Source: Psychroflexus salis (GTDB lineage Bacteria > Bacteroidota > Bacteroidia > Flavobacteriales > Flavobacteriaceae). From it: 64,000 bases of DNA. The DNA is taken from assembly GCF_014640175.1 (NCBI RefSeq), contig NZ_BMGL01000001.1:62001-126000 (forward strand), written 5' to 3'. The translations under genes and the position numbers were made by a program. Positions 16,979-27,062 of this stretch are shown here, one piece after another. The notes below the pieces were generated by a model. That model was not told where the DNA came from. It did no database searches and saw only the letters and a list, made by a program, of their open reading frames with translations. Within the stretch, counting starts at the first letter, position 1. Every line of letters starts with the position of its first letter.

Positions 16979-18212
16979 TCTAGAACGTTGGCAAGAAATA
17001 TTTGAAACCATTAGTAAAAATAAACTCCGTACTTTTTTAACAGGAGTTTCGGTTGCATCTGGTATTTTTATATTGATTATATTATTAGGAGTTAGTGAAG
17101 GCATGCAAAATGGAATTGAAAAACAGTTTCAAAATGATGCCTCTAACATTATTAATATTTATCCTGGAACAACTACCCTAGAATATAAAGGCTTAAATCC
17201 AGGAAGAAGGATACAGTTTACCAACGAAGATTACGAACTTGCCTTAAGCGGAAAAGAAAAAGTAGAATACAAGTCTGCAGATTACCAAATTTGGAGCCGA
17301 TTAATTTCTTACAAAAAAGAATTTGGCAGCTATCGAATTCAAGGTGTAATGCCCGATTTTCAATATTTAGAAAATGCTTCAATTATAGAAGGACGATACA
17401 TCAATGAAACTGATTTAAATCAACTAGAAAAGCATATTGTAATTGGGAATCGTGTAAAAAAAGATTTGTTTAAAGATGAATCATCACTTGGTAAATATGT
17501 AAGTTTAGGAGGATTAAATTTCAAAGTAGTTGGCGTTTACACCGATCCTGGGGGCGACCGAGAAGAAGCAAGAGTTTACATTCCTATTACAACAGCACAG
17601 GTTGTGTTTGGTGCTGGAAATAACATACGTTCTATGGGTTTCACCTTACCTAAAATAGATAATTATGATGAAGCACTAGCCGAGTCTAACCAATTTACTG
17701 CTGAAATTGAACGCCAATTAAAAGCAAAGCTTTTAGTTAACCCTTTAGATACAAGCGGAATATACATTAGCAACAACATTGAAAACACTAAAGAAATTTA
17801 CTTACTCATCTCTTCTATGAAGCTATTTTTCTGGTTTGTAGGTATCGCCACTTTATTAGCAGGAATTATAGGGGTGAGTAATATTATGCTAATTATTGTA
17901 AAAGAGCGCACCAAAGAAATTGGTATTAGAAAAGCTTTAGGTGCCAAACCCATGTCTATAGTTGGAATGGTTTTACACGAATCCATTTTTGTAACTGCAT
18001 TTTCGGGAATAATGGGTTTAATTTTTGCACTGGGTTTACTAGAATTTTTTGGCCCAATGATAGAACTAGACTTTTTAGTAAACCCTTCAGTAAATTTCAA
18101 TATTGCATTAAGCACAGTCATTATTTTAATTGTAGCAGGAGCAATTGCTGGATTTTTTCCAGCTTGGCGTGGCGCCAAAATTAAACCTATAGATGCCTTA
18201 AGAGACGAATAA
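16971..18212 (+). CDS. ABC transporter permease (MacB/FtsX type)
   Basis: This protein of 413 residues from the ATG at 16971 (a TTG two codons earlier is possible) has the MacB architecture. An N-terminal membrane segment (FLTGVSVASGIFILIILLGVSEG) is followed by a large periplasmic MacB_PCD domain (about 60-270). Three membrane helices then carry the FtsX domain, including the coupling segment IIVKERTKEIGIRKALGAKP that contacts the ATPase. It ends with the family tail GAKIKPIDALRDE. It probably forms a heterodimer with the next gene product, which is a paralogue with the same layout. The next ATG begins one base after the stop codon. Confidence 0.93.
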   Translation: MFSLERWQEIFETISKNKLRTFLTGVSVASGIFILIILLGVSEGMQNGIEKQFQNDASNIINIYPGTTTLEYKGLNPGRRIQFTNEDYELALSGKEKVEYKSADYQIWSRLISYKKEFGSYRIQGVMPDFQYLENASIIEGRYINETDLNQLEKHIVIGNRVKKDLFKDESSLGKYVSLGGLNFKVVGVYTDPGGDREEARVYIPITTAQVVFGAGNNIRSMGFTLPKIDNYDEALAESNQFTAEIERQLKAKLLVNPLDTSGIYISNNIENTKEIYLLISSMKLFFWFVGIATLLAGIIGVSNIMLIIVKERTKEIGIRKALGAKPMSIVGMVLHESIFVTAFSGIMGLIFALGLLEFFGPMIELDFLVNPSVNFNIALSTVIILIVAGAIAGFFPAWRGAKIKPIDALRDE

Positions 18213-18213
18213 T

Positions 18214-19473
18214 ATGTTTAGTAGAGACAAATGGAATGAAGTTATCGAATCCTTATCGTCTAATTTATTTAGAACGGTACTTACTGCTTTTGGTGTATTT
18301 TGGGGAATTTTCATCTTAGTAATTTTACTTGCTGCTGGAAATGGTTTAGAAAATGGGGTGAAACAAATTTTCTCAGGCATTTCATCCAATTCTATGTTTA
18401 TGTGGACACAAACCGCATCAAAACCTTACGATGGACTTCCTAAAGGAAGACGCTACAACTTTGATTTAGACGATGTAACTGCTATAAAGCAAAAAGTAAA
18501 TGGTTTAAAATACGTTTCACCTAGAAATCAACTTGGTGGTTTTGGGGGCGACAACAATGTAGTTCGAGGTTTAAAAAATGGGGCTTTTAATGTGTATGGA
18601 GACTATCCAGATATACAAGAACAAGAACCTATGAAAATTTTAAGGGGCCGATTCATCAATCAAAATGACATAGAAAATAAACGAAAAGTTGCTGTAATTG
18701 GTGAAGGAGTTTTAAAAGAACTTTATAAAATTGATGAAAATCCGCTGGGGACTTATATTAAAATTCAGAGTGTAAATTTTATGGTGATTGGTGTTTACAA
18801 AAAACGCGGTTTTGGTGGCGGAAATGCAGAAGAAGACCAAAAACAAATTTACACTCCATTCACAGCCTTTTCGCAAGCTTTTAATTATGGCGAAGTTGTA
18901 GGATGGATGGCCATAACAGCTAAAGATAATTTTTCAATTACCAACTTAAAGGAAAACATTTTCGACATTATAAAAATAAATCATCGCATTCATCCAGAAG
19001 ATGACCGTGCTATCGGGAATTTTGATTTATACGAACAATTTTCTAAAATTCAAGGTTTATTTATCGCTTTAAATGCAGTAGCTTATTTTGTGGGAATTTT
19101 AATCTTAATCTCTGGTGTAATTGGAATAAGCAACATTATGTTAATTGTTGTAAAAGAACGCACTAACGAAATTGGTGTACGTCGTGCATTGGGAGCAACA
19201 CCTTGGAATATTCGCGGACAAGTTTTGTTCGAATCTGTATTTTTAACTCTAGTTGCTGGAATGGCAGGAATTGTATTTGCAACGGGCATTTTATCAATTA
19301 TAAATAAAGTTCTCCCGAAAGATAGCGACATTCCTTTTGTTAACCCTAGTGTAGACTTACCAACCGTAGTAACAGCCTTAATTATACTTGTAATCGCTGG
19401 ATTATTTGCAGGCTTTATACCAGCACAAAATGCCATAAAAATAAAACCTGTAGATGCCTTAAGAACTGAATAA
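18214..19473 (+). CDS. ABC transporter permease (MacB/FtsX type), second subunit
   Basis: This 419-residue protein is a paralogue of the preceding permease: same N-terminal helix (VLTAFGVFWGIFILVILLAAGNG), periplasmic MacB_PCD domain, coupling segment VVKERTNEIGVRRALGATP, and tail NAIKIKPVDALRTE. The periplasmic part carries Gly-rich loops (GGFGGDNNVV, KKRGFGGGNAEEDQ) not seen in the partner. Two different permeases next to one ATPase suggest a heteromeric inner-membrane unit. The gene lies one base after the first permease and 30 bases before the adaptor gene. Confidence 0.93.
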   Translation: MFSRDKWNEVIESLSSNLFRTVLTAFGVFWGIFILVILLAAGNGLENGVKQIFSGISSNSMFMWTQTASKPYDGLPKGRRYNFDLDDVTAIKQKVNGLKYVSPRNQLGGFGGDNNVVRGLKNGAFNVYGDYPDIQEQEPMKILRGRFINQNDIENKRKVAVIGEGVLKELYKIDENPLGTYIKIQSVNFMVIGVYKKRGFGGGNAEEDQKQIYTPFTAFSQAFNYGEVVGWMAITAKDNFSITNLKENIFDIIKINHRIHPEDDRAIGNFDLYEQFSKIQGLFIALNAVAYFVGILILISGVIGISNIMLIVVKERTNEIGVRRALGATPWNIRGQVLFESVFLTLVAGMAGIVFATGILSIINKVLPKDSDIPFVNPSVDLPTVVTALIILVIAGLFAGFIPAQNAIKIKPVDALRTE

Positions 19474-19503
19474 AAATCATAAGATCTAATAACAAATAAC
19501 ACA

Positions 19504-20628
19504 ATGAAAAAAGCGCTAACTATTATTGTTCTATTAATTATAGTATTCCTATTTGGGGGATCCTTGTATTATCTGTATCAAAAAAACCAAGAAAGCCCAG
19601 AAGTATTTAAAACAGAACGAGCTTCTAAAGAAACCATTATTAAAAAAACGGTGGCTACCGGAACACTAATTCCTAGAGAAGAAGTAGAAGTAAAACCTAA
19701 CATTTCTGGTATTGTAGACAAACTTCTAGTAAAACCAGGCGATACTGTTCAAGTTGGCGATTTAGTAGCCCAATTAAAAGTGGTTCCAAACATCAACAAT
19801 TTAAACTCAGCCAAAAACCAATTAAGACAAGCAAAAATTAACTTGAACAACGAAAAGAAGATTTTTAATCGTCAAAAAGAATTGTTTGAAAAAGGAGTAA
19901 TTTCTGCAAATGACTACGATTTAGCACAAAACTCTTTCGCTAATGCAGAACAAAACGTGCTAGCCGCCGAAGAAAATTTTGAAATCATTCAAACTGGAAC
20001 TTCAAAAGATGCAGGAAATGCAGCAACTACAGAAATTAAAGCCCGTATTTCGGGTATGGTTTTAAGCGTTCCTATTAAAGTTGGAAACCAAGTAATTGAA
20101 GCCAATAACTTTAATGAAGGAACAACTATTGCTACCATTGCTAAGGTAGACGATATGATTTTTGAAGGCAAAGTAGACGAATCTGAAGTAGGCAAAATTA
20201 AAGAAAATCTTCCTTTAGAAATTACTGTGGGTGCAATCGAAAACACTACTTTCGATGCTGTTTTAGATTATATTGCACCGCAAGGAATTGAAGAAAATGG
20301 AGCTGTTCAATTCGAAATTGAAGGCAGCTTAAAAGAAACTAAAGGTATTTTTATACGCGCAGGTTTAAGTGCAAACGCATCTATTATTTTAGAAAAACAA
20401 GAAGATGTTTTAGCCATAAAAGAAGCTTTAGTGCAATTTGATAAAGAAACCAAAGCTCCATTTGTAGAAGTTGAAGTTGGCGATCAAAAATTTGAACGTC
20501 GTGATATTGAATTAGGCCTAAGCGATGGGATTAATGTTCAAATAAAATCTGGAATAGATGAAAATGACAACATAAAAGTTTGGAATAAAGTAGAAGAACC
20601 TATTTCACAAGGCCGAAGAAGAAGATAA
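19504..20628 (+). CDS. Periplasmic adaptor subunit (MacA/HlyD family)
   Basis: This 374-residue membrane-fusion protein has one N-terminal transmembrane helix (about 5-25), then a biotinyl-lipoyl half-motif (VEVKPNISGIVDKLLVKPGDTVQVGDLVAQL). A helical hairpin rich in Asn/Gln/Lys follows (about 95-160), then the second lipoyl half (EIKARISGMVLSVPIKVGNQV) and beta-barrel domains. It ends in a basic RRRR. It should bridge the permeases to the TolC-like channel encoded next. The gene order matches MacA-MacB-TolC systems, although here the adaptor follows the permeases. Confidence 0.94.
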   Translation: MKKALTIIVLLIIVFLFGGSLYYLYQKNQESPEVFKTERASKETIIKKTVATGTLIPREEVEVKPNISGIVDKLLVKPGDTVQVGDLVAQLKVVPNINNLNSAKNQLRQAKINLNNEKKIFNRQKELFEKGVISANDYDLAQNSFANAEQNVLAAEENFEIIQTGTSKDAGNAATTEIKARISGMVLSVPIKVGNQVIEANNFNEGTTIATIAKVDDMIFEGKVDESEVGKIKENLPLEITVGAIENTTFDAVLDYIAPQGIEENGAVQFEIEGSLKETKGIFIRAGLSANASIILEKQEDVLAIKEALVQFDKETKAPFVEVEVGDQKFERRDIELGLSDGINVQIKSGIDENDNIKVWNKVEEPISQGRRRR

Positions 20629-20654
20629 GTTGCATCTACACAAATTTTAATCCT

Positions 20655-22100
20655 ATGAAAATTATATATAATTTTATTCTTACAGCATTTCTATTAGCAA
20701 CTAGCTCAACTTTTTATGCACAAGAAACACCACAAAAATGGACATTAGAAGCTTGTATACAACACGCTCTCGAAAACAATATTAGCGTAAAACAAACGCA
20801 ATTAGATGTAGAAAACGCGGATATTGATATAAAAGAAGCGATTGGCAATTATTTGCCTACCTTGAATGTTGGTGCCAACAACCAATGGGTGTCTGGTTTA
20901 ACCCAAAACATTACAACTGGTATTTTAGAGCAGCAAGTAAATCGTAACTTCTCGGTTAACGCAACGTCTAGCGTACCTATTTTTAATGGATTAGCTAACT
21001 TACGGCAGTTTGAACGTGCAAAAATTAATCGCTTAGCCAGCACATACAACCTCAACCAAATTAAGGATGATATTTCTTTAGCTGTAGCTAACTCCTATTT
21101 GCAAGTATTGGTTAGCAAGCAAAGCCTTATTGTTCTAGAAGAACAAAATAAAGTAACCCAAGAACAATTAAAACAAACGCAAGCCTTGGTTGATGTTGGT
21201 TCAATTCCTGAAGGAGAAATACTAGAAATTAGAGCTCAAAATGCAGATGAATTAAGACAAATTGCTATTGCGCAAAACGATGTACAGGTTAGCTTAATTG
21301 GTCTCGCTCAAAATCTATTAATTAAAGATTACGAAAATTTTGATATTGCAGACGAAGATTACGACATTCCTATCACTGAAATTTTAGAAAAAACTCCATC
21401 TGAAATTATTGAAAAAGCAAAACAAGAACGCTACGAAATTTTGGTAGCCGAACAAGATGTAGAATTAGCACAAAAAGATTTAGAATTAGCTAAAAGTCAA
21501 TATTACCCTAGTTTAAATGCCTTCTTTAACTTCAACTCTAGAGAATCGAACAGAGAAAATGTAATTTCTAGTGGAATCGACCCAAACAATCCGACTGAGA
21601 CTATTGGTATTGTGCAAAACACAGGAGACGAAGTAGTTCGTCCTAATTTCTTGCTAGAAACCGTAAGTGCTGACCCGTTTTTCGATCAATTAGAAAACAA
21701 TTATGGTTACGCTTTTGGATTACAATTAAACATTCCTGTATTTAATGGATTTTCTGTACGAAATCAAGTAGCTAGAAGTCGAATTAACGTAGAACGAAGC
21801 GAATTTCAATTAGAACAAATTGAATTGAATTTAGAATCGAATGTTTATCAGGCTTATTTAGATGCACAAGGCGCCGCAAAAGCATATGAAGCAGCTTTAC
21901 AGGCAGTAGAATCGCAACAAACTGCTTTTGATTATGCACAAGAGCGTTTCGAAGTGGGTATTTCTAACGGCTTTGAATTTACCCAATCTAAATTTAGATT
22001 AACCAATGCAGAAAACCAATTAATCCAAGCGAAATATAATTTTATTTTTCAAATAAAAGTATTAGAATTATTTTTTGGTATTCGCCCTGTTGAATATTAA
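20655..22100 (+). CDS. TolC family outer-membrane channel
   Basis: This 481-residue protein has a signal peptide (to about residue 22, FYAQ). The two OEP repeats typical of TolC follow: WTLEACIQHALENNISVKQTQLDVENADIDIKEA in the first half, and KARYNFIFQIKVLELFFGI-type sequence at the end, with long helical stretches between. Trimers form an outer-membrane barrel and periplasmic tunnel, completing the efflux machine encoded by the preceding four genes. The adaptor stop is 26 bases upstream. The tsaB start follows 15 bases after this stop, so tsaB may ride on the same transcript. Confidence 0.94.
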   Translation: MKIIYNFILTAFLLATSSTFYAQETPQKWTLEACIQHALENNISVKQTQLDVENADIDIKEAIGNYLPTLNVGANNQWVSGLTQNITTGILEQQVNRNFSVNATSSVPIFNGLANLRQFERAKINRLASTYNLNQIKDDISLAVANSYLQVLVSKQSLIVLEEQNKVTQEQLKQTQALVDVGSIPEGEILEIRAQNADELRQIAIAQNDVQVSLIGLAQNLLIKDYENFDIADEDYDIPITEILEKTPSEIIEKAKQERYEILVAEQDVELAQKDLELAKSQYYPSLNAFFNFNSRESNRENVISSGIDPNNPTETIGIVQNTGDEVVRPNFLLETVSADPFFDQLENNYGYAFGLQLNIPVFNGFSVRNQVARSRINVERSEFQLEQIELNLESNVYQAYLDAQGAAKAYEAALQAVESQQTAFDYAQERFEVGISNGFEFTQSKFRLTNAENQLIQAKYNFIFQIKVLELFFGIRPVEY

Positions 22101-22115
22101 CCCGAAACAAAAAAT

Positions 22116-22793
22116 TTGGCAAACATACTTCACATAGAAAGTGCAACAACTAATTGTTCTGTAGCTTTATCGAACAAGGGAAGTGTACTTGCTTTAAAAG
22201 AAATCAATTCGGCTAATTACAGTCATGCTGAAAATTTGCATGCGTTTATTGAAGCCGTTTTAGGAGAAGCTGAAATACATATGCACCAACTCGATGCAGT
22301 TTCAATTAGCAAAGGACCTGGTTCATATACAGGTTTACGTATTGGAGTTTCGGCTGCTAAAGGTTTAGCTTTTGGCTTACAAATTCCCTTAATTTCTGTA
22401 GGAACTCTCCAAGCTTTGGCGCTTCAACTTAAAGTAAAATCTGGTTTAATTATACCTATGCTAGATGCCAGAAGAATGGAAGCTTACACACAGGTTTTTT
22501 CAGCTGAACATGAATATTTAAGCCCTGTTGAAGCCACAATTTTAGTATCAAATTCATTTGAAGCTTTTTTAGCCAAAAACAAAGTGAGTTTTATAGGTTC
22601 TGCAGCTTCCAAATTTGAAGAAATATGTTTGCATCCCAATGCTAGTTTTTATACATCTTTAGTACCTTCAGCTAAGGAACAAGCCAAAATTGCATTTCAG
22701 AAATTTCAACAAGAAAAATTTGAAGATACGGCATATTTTGAACCCTTTTATTTAAAGGATTTTGTTGCAGGAAAACCTAAAAAACTTGTTTAA
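22116..22793 (+). CDS. tsaB: tRNA threonylcarbamoyladenosine biosynthesis protein TsaB
   Basis: This 225-residue ASKHA-fold protein acts with TsaD and TsaE to place the threonylcarbamoyl group on A37 of ANN-decoding tRNAs. Typical segments are ILHIESATTNCSVAL at the start and SISKGPGSYTGLRIGVSAAKGLAFG near residue 65-90. The only start that preserves the conserved N terminus is a TTG at 22116, with no ATG nearby; this rare start may keep expression low. The gene follows the TolC gene by 15 bases and ends at a strong bidirectional terminator. Confidence 0.93.
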   Translation: MANILHIESATTNCSVALSNKGSVLALKEINSANYSHAENLHAFIEAVLGEAEIHMHQLDAVSISKGPGSYTGLRIGVSAAKGLAFGLQIPLISVGTLQALALQLKVKSGLIIPMLDARRMEAYTQVFSAEHEYLSPVEATILVSNSFEAFLAKNKVSFIGSAASKFEEICLHPNASFYTSLVPSAKEQAKIAFQKFQQEKFEDTAYFEPFYLKDFVAGKPKKLV

Positions 22794-22810
22794 AATTAAT
22801 TAGTTTAAAT

Positions 22811-22848
22811 AAAAAAAGCTGCTTCAATTAATTGGAGCAGCTTTTTTT
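22811..22848. terminator. Bidirectional hairpin terminator
   Basis: A stem made of AAAAAAAGCTGCTTC and GGAGCAGCTTTTTTT (one G-T wobble) sits between the convergent tsaB and mscS-family genes. Confidence 0.85.
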
Positions 22849-22865
22849 ATTAAATATAGATAAAT

Positions 22866-23705
22866 CTAGTTTTCTTTATCCATATTGTATAAGTGTACAT
22901 CGCGTTGTGGGAATGGGAAAGAAACACCATTGGCTTCTAATTCGGTTTTCAATTTTTCAATAAAATCGAAATGTAAGTCCCAAAAATCTGATGTTTTGGC
23001 CCAAAAACGAACAGATAAATCTACCGAATTATCACCTAATCCAGTTACAACAACAACTGGTGCAGGGTCTTTTAAAGTGCGTTTATCTTTATTTAAAATG
23101 TCTAATAACACTTCTTTAGCTTTCTGTATATCACTATCGTAAGAAATTCCTACAGGAACCACATCTCTACGCGTTGGCTCGTAACTGTAGTTAGTTACTT
23201 TATTGTTTGATAACTGACCGTTAGGTATAACAATACGCTGATTGTTAATTGTAGTTATTTTTGTGTAAAAAATACTGATTTCTGTAACTGTTCCAGATTC
23301 TCCTTGAGCATCGATAAAATCACCTACTTTAAAAGGCTTCAATACAATAATTAAAACACCGCCTGCAAAGTTAGAAAGCGATCCTTGAAGTGCTAAACCA
23401 ATTGCTAAACCAGCGGCGGCCAGTATAGCAGCAAAAGAAGTAGTTTCTATACCAAGCTCTGTTATAACAGCAATAATAAGTAGAATTTTCAAAGCGATGT
23501 TAATAATGCTAATGGCAAAACCACGAACGCCAGGATCTACTTCACGCTTTTCCATAACTTTCTTAACTCTTCCGGTAATAAACTTAATTGCCCACCAACC
23601 CAAGATTAGTGTTATCAAAGCACCTACAACACTAGGCAAATAATCAATTAAAGTCTGAAGTCCTTCTTTGGCAAATGTTGATAAATTTTCTACTGATTCA
23701 TTCAT
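22866..23705 (-). CDS. Small-conductance mechanosensitive channel (MscS family)
   Basis: This 279-residue protein has the size and layout of a minimal MscS. Three N-terminal membrane helices include a pore-lining TM3 rich in Gly/Ala (FAAILAAAGLAIGLALQGSLSNFAGGVLI). The cytoplasmic beta domain follows (FKVGDFIDAQGESGTVTEISIFYTKI, IPNGQLSNNKVTNYS) and then the C-terminal cage. It opens on membrane tension to release solutes during osmotic downshock. The last residues are PFPQRDVHLYNMDKEN, typical of the family. It is probably transcribed alone or with the region upstream of metG's 3' end, 37 bases away. Confidence 0.95.
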   Translation of the reverse strand: MNESVENLSTFAKEGLQTLIDYLPSVVGALITLILGWWAIKFITGRVKKVMEKREVDPGVRGFAISIINIALKILLIIAVITELGIETTSFAAILAAAGLAIGLALQGSLSNFAGGVLIIVLKPFKVGDFIDAQGESGTVTEISIFYTKITTINNQRIVIPNGQLSNNKVTNYSYEPTRRDVVPVGISYDSDIQKAKEVLLDILNKDKRTLKDPAPVVVVTGLGDNSVDLSVRFWAKTSDFWDLHFDFIEKLKTELEANGVSFPFPQRDVHLYNMDKEN

Positions 23706-23742
23706 TTTAGTTAATTTGTTTAGTTAGTTACAATTAGCAATA

Positions 23743-25806
23743 TTAAGAAATAATTTTACCATTTTTAACATCATTTTTATCCGTATTCAAAAAAATTAAT
23801 TTTCCATCGGTGTTTTCTGTCATTAAAATCATGCCTTCGCTAAGTACACCTCTTAATTTAACAGGCTTTAAATTAACAACTACGGCTACTTTTTTTCCAA
23901 GAATTTCATCTGGAGTATAGTGCTCAGCTATGCCAGAAACTACACTTCGTATATCGATGCCTGTGTCTACTTTTAGATGCAAAAGTTTTTTGGCTTTTGC
24001 AATTTTTTCGGCAGAAACAATAGTTCCTACACGCATATCTAATTTAGTGAAGTCTTCAAAATCGACTTCTTCCTTGGCAGGTTCGATTGCAGTAACTTCT
24101 TCAGCATTTTCTTTTTTGATAGCTTCTAATTTATCGAGTTGCGTTTGCATTTCGACATCTTCAACTTTAGTAAAAAGCAATTCAGCTTGATTTATTTGAT
24201 GGCCTTCTTGGAGTAAGTCTTCAGCTTCAGCTAAATCATTCCAATAAATTTTACCCATTTGATCTTGATTTAGCATTTGGCGTAATTTCTCGCTAGTAAA
24301 AGGCAAGAATGGTTCTGCAATTACAGCTAAAGCTGATGCAATTTGTAAACCAACATACATTATGGTAGCTGTTCGCTCTGGGTCTGTTTTAGCTTTTTTC
24401 CATGGCTCTTCATCTGCTAAATACTTATTTCCTAAGCGCGCTAAATTCATCATTTCAGCTTGCGCTTCTCTAAAACGGTATTTTTCTATAGAGTTCCCAA
24501 TTGTAGTTGTAAATTTTTTAATTTCCTGAAGTACGCTAATATCAATGGCTTCAAAATTAGTTTTAGTTGGAACTTTTCCAGCATAATATTTATTGGTTAA
24601 GACCACTACTCTATTTATAAAATTACCAAAAATACCGACCAATTCAGAATTGTTTCTAGTTTGAAAATCCTTCCAAGTAAAGTCGTTGTCTTTCGTTTCT
24701 GGTGCGTTAGCGGTTAAGCAATAGCGTAAAACATCTTCTTTCCCAGGAAAATCTTCTAAATATTCGTGCAACCACACTGCCCAATTTTTTGAAGTTGAAA
24801 GTTTTTGTCCTTCTAAATTTAAAAACTCGTTAGCAGGCACATTATCGGGTAAAATATAACTGCCTTCAGCTTTCAACATTACGGGGAAAATAATGCAATG
24901 AAACACAATATTATCTTTTCCTATAAAGTGAACCAGTTTAGTTTCTTCGTCTTTCCAGTAAGGCTCCCAATCTTTATTTTCGCGTTTTGCCCATTCTTTT
25001 GATGCAGAAATATATCCAATAGGCGCATCAAACCAAACATACAACACTTTTCCTTCGGCTCCTTCAACCGGAACGGGAATTCCCCAGTCCAAATCGCGAG
25101 TTACTGCTCTAGGACGTAAACCATCGTCTATCCAAGATTTACATTGCCCATAAACATTGGGTTTCCAATCTATTTTATGGTCTTCTACAATCCATTTTTG
25201 TAACCAATTACTGTATTGATCTAGCGGTAAATACCAATGTTTGGTTTGTTTGGTAATGGGTTTGTTTCCAGTAATGGCCGAAACTGGATTTATGAGTTCA
25301 TTAGCACTAAGCGAAGTTCCACATTTTTCGCACTGATCGCCATAAGCTTCTTCTTTGCCACACTTTGGACACGTTCCCGTTACAAATCGATCGGCTAAAA
25401 ACTGTTTAGCTTCTTCATCATACAACTGCTCAGAAGTTTCTTCAACAAATTTGTTGTTTTTGTATAAATTTTTAAAGAATGATGTAGCCGTTTCGTGATG
25501 TACTTTTGCAGAAGTTCTGGAGTAATTATCGAATCGAATTCCGAAATCTACAAAAGATTTTTTAATAATTCCGTTGTATTTATCAACCACATCCTGTGGC
25601 GAAACTCCTTCTTTTTTGGCTTTTATAGTAATAGGCACACCGTGTTCGTCGCTTCCACATACAAAAAGCACATCTTCTCCTTTTAGTTTTAAATAGCGTG
25701 CATAAATATCTGCAGGAATATACACGCCAGCTAAGTGACCAATATGAATTGGACCGTTGGTGTAAGGCAAAGCCGCAGTTATAGTATAACGTTTGGGTTG
25801 ATTCAT
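23743..25806 (-). CDS. metG: Methionyl-tRNA synthetase with C-terminal tRNA-binding domain
   Basis: This protein of 687 residues from the ATG at 25806 (another ATG two codons earlier) charges both initiator and elongator tRNA-Met. It shows the HIGH-type motif [10 protein letters not shown], a zinc knuckle [18 protein letters not shown], and the KMSKS-type loop as KLSTSKNW, the normal form in this subgroup. The last 110 residues (from about [20 protein letters not shown]) are an EMAP/Arc1p-type OB-fold tRNA-binding domain that dimerises the enzyme. A -7 box TACCTTTG lies at 25824-25831 on the minus strand. Only about 10 bases separate it from the start, so the leader is very short. Confidence 0.97.
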   Translation of the reverse strand: MNQPKRYTITAALPYTNGPIHIGHLAGVYIPADIYARYLKLKGEDVLFVCGSDEHGVPITIKAKKEGVSPQDVVDKYNGIIKKSFVDFGIRFDNYSRTSAKVHHETATSFFKNLYKNNKFVEETSEQLYDEEAKQFLADRFVTGTCPKCGKEEAYGDQCEKCGTSLSANELINPVSAITGNKPITKQTKHWYLPLDQYSNWLQKWIVEDHKIDWKPNVYGQCKSWIDDGLRPRAVTRDLDWGIPVPVEGAEGKVLYVWFDAPIGYISASKEWAKRENKDWEPYWKDEETKLVHFIGKDNIVFHCIIFPVMLKAEGSYILPDNVPANEFLNLEGQKLSTSKNWAVWLHEYLEDFPGKEDVLRYCLTANAPETKDNDFTWKDFQTRNNSELVGIFGNFINRVVVLTNKYYAGKVPTKTNFEAIDISVLQEIKKFTTTIGNSIEKYRFREAQAEMMNLARLGNKYLADEEPWKKAKTDPERTATIMYVGLQIASALAVIAEPFLPFTSEKLRQMLNQDQMGKIYWNDLAEAEDLLQEGHQINQAELLFTKVEDVEMQTQLDKLEAIKKENAEEVTAIEPAKEEVDFEDFTKLDMRVGTIVSAEKIAKAKKLLHLKVDTGIDIRSVVSGIAEHYTPDEILGKKVAVVVNLKPVKLRGVLSEGMILMTENTDGKLIFLNTDKNDVKNGKIIS

Positions 25807-25823
25807 GTTCAAAATTTATGGCG

Positions 25824-25831
25824 CAAAGGTA
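25824..25831 (-). promoter_or_regulatory. Bacteroidota -7 box for metG
   Basis: The minus strand reads TACCTTTG followed by GC, an exact match to TAnnTTTG. It lies 17 bases upstream of the preferred metG ATG and implies a nearly leaderless message. Confidence 0.55.
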
Positions 25832-25989
25832 GGTATTTTTTAAGATTGTGCATATGCAAGATATGGCTAGCTTGGTGAATTAGATGAAATGTGTAAAAAC
25901 ATTTCTTTGAAAGTTAATCTTGAATAAATAAGTAAAATTTAGAAAAACAATTTTGCCAAAGCATTAAGTAAAAACCGTTTAAATTAAGC

Positions 25990-25997
25990 TAAATTTG
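25990..25997 (+). promoter_or_regulatory. Bacteroidota -7 box for hemE
   Basis: TAAATTTG followed by C is an exact TAnnTTTG match, 13 bases before the first possible ATG and 22 before the preferred one. Confidence 0.55.
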
Positions 25998-26019
25998 CAA
26001 ACTGAATTAAATGCAAATT

Positions 26020-27045
26020 ATGTTTAAGAACGATTTATTTTTACGCGCTTTAAATGGTGAAACGGTAGAGCGACCACCAGTTTGGATGATGCGTCAAGCT
26101 GGAAGATATCTACCCGACTTTATGAAGTTGAAAGAAAAATATGATTTTTTTACACGTTGCCAAACTCCAGAGCTAGCTACCGAAATAACCGTAATGCCCA
26201 TACACCAAGTAGGAACCGATGCTGCCATTTTATTCAGTGACATATTGGTTATTCCACAAGCTATGCAAATTGAAGTAGAAATGAGACCTGGTATTGGCCC
26301 ATGGTTACCCAACCCAATTCGCAATAAAAAAGCGGTTGACCAAGTGGTTATTCCAGATGTTTATGAAGAATTAAACTACGTTTTTGAAGCTATAAAAATG
26401 ACCAAAAAGGAATTGAATAACGAAGTTCCTTTAATTGGTTTTGCAGGTTCTCCTTGGACTATTTTGTGTTACTGTGTGCAGGGCCAAGGCTCTAAAAACT
26501 TCGATAAAGCCAAAGAATTTTGTTTTACCCAACCCGAATTGGCGCACCAATTATTGCAAAAAATAACCGACACCACGATAGCTTATTTAAAAGCAAAAGT
26601 TGAAGCTGGAGTAGATGCTGTACAAGTCTTCGACTCATGGGGCGGAATGCTTTCGCCAACCGATTATCAGCTTTTTTCTTGGAAATATATGCAGCAAATT
26701 ATCGATGCTTTAAAAGATGAAATTCCAGTTATTGCCTTTGGTAAAGGCTGCTGGTTTGCTTTAGACACCATGGCTAAATCGGGTGCTGCTGCTTTAGGAG
26801 TAGATTGGACCTGTTCTGCAAAAAATGCTCGCTATTTAACCGGTGGAAACATAACTTTACAAGGTAATTTCGATCCTTCTCGATTATTTTCTCGACCTGC
26901 TGAAATCACCAAAATGGTGCATCAAATGATTGATGAGTTTGGTAAAGACAAATACATCGTGAATTTAGGACATGGGATTCTGCCTAATATTCCCGTTGAA
27001 AATGCCAAAGCTTTTGTAGATGCCGTTAAATCTTATAAAAGCTAA
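26020..27045 (+). CDS. hemE: Uroporphyrinogen decarboxylase
   Basis: This enzyme decarboxylates the four acetate side chains of uroporphyrinogen III to give coproporphyrinogen III in haem synthesis. The N-terminal signature [15 protein letters not shown] is intact, and the chain includes [12 protein letters not shown] and ends near [24 protein letters not shown] take [11 protein letters not shown] at 26020 as the start because it matches the usual N terminus; an ATG three codons earlier is also possible. No other haem genes are nearby. A -7 box sits just upstream at 25990. Confidence 0.96.
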   Translation: MFKNDLFLRALNGETVERPPVWMMRQAGRYLPDFMKLKEKYDFFTRCQTPELATEITVMPIHQVGTDAAILFSDILVIPQAMQIEVEMRPGIGPWLPNPIRNKKAVDQVVIPDVYEELNYVFEAIKMTKKELNNEVPLIGFAGSPWTILCYCVQGQGSKNFDKAKEFCFTQPELAHQLLQKITDTTIAYLKAKVEAGVDAVQVFDSWGGMLSPTDYQLFSWKYMQQIIDALKDEIPVIAFGKGCWFALDTMAKSGAAALGVDWTCSAKNARYLTGGNITLQGNFDPSRLFSRPAEITKMVHQMIDEFGKDKYIVNLGHGILPNIPVENAKAFVDAVKSYKS

Positions 27046-27062
27046 ATTAGTTAAATTCAAAA

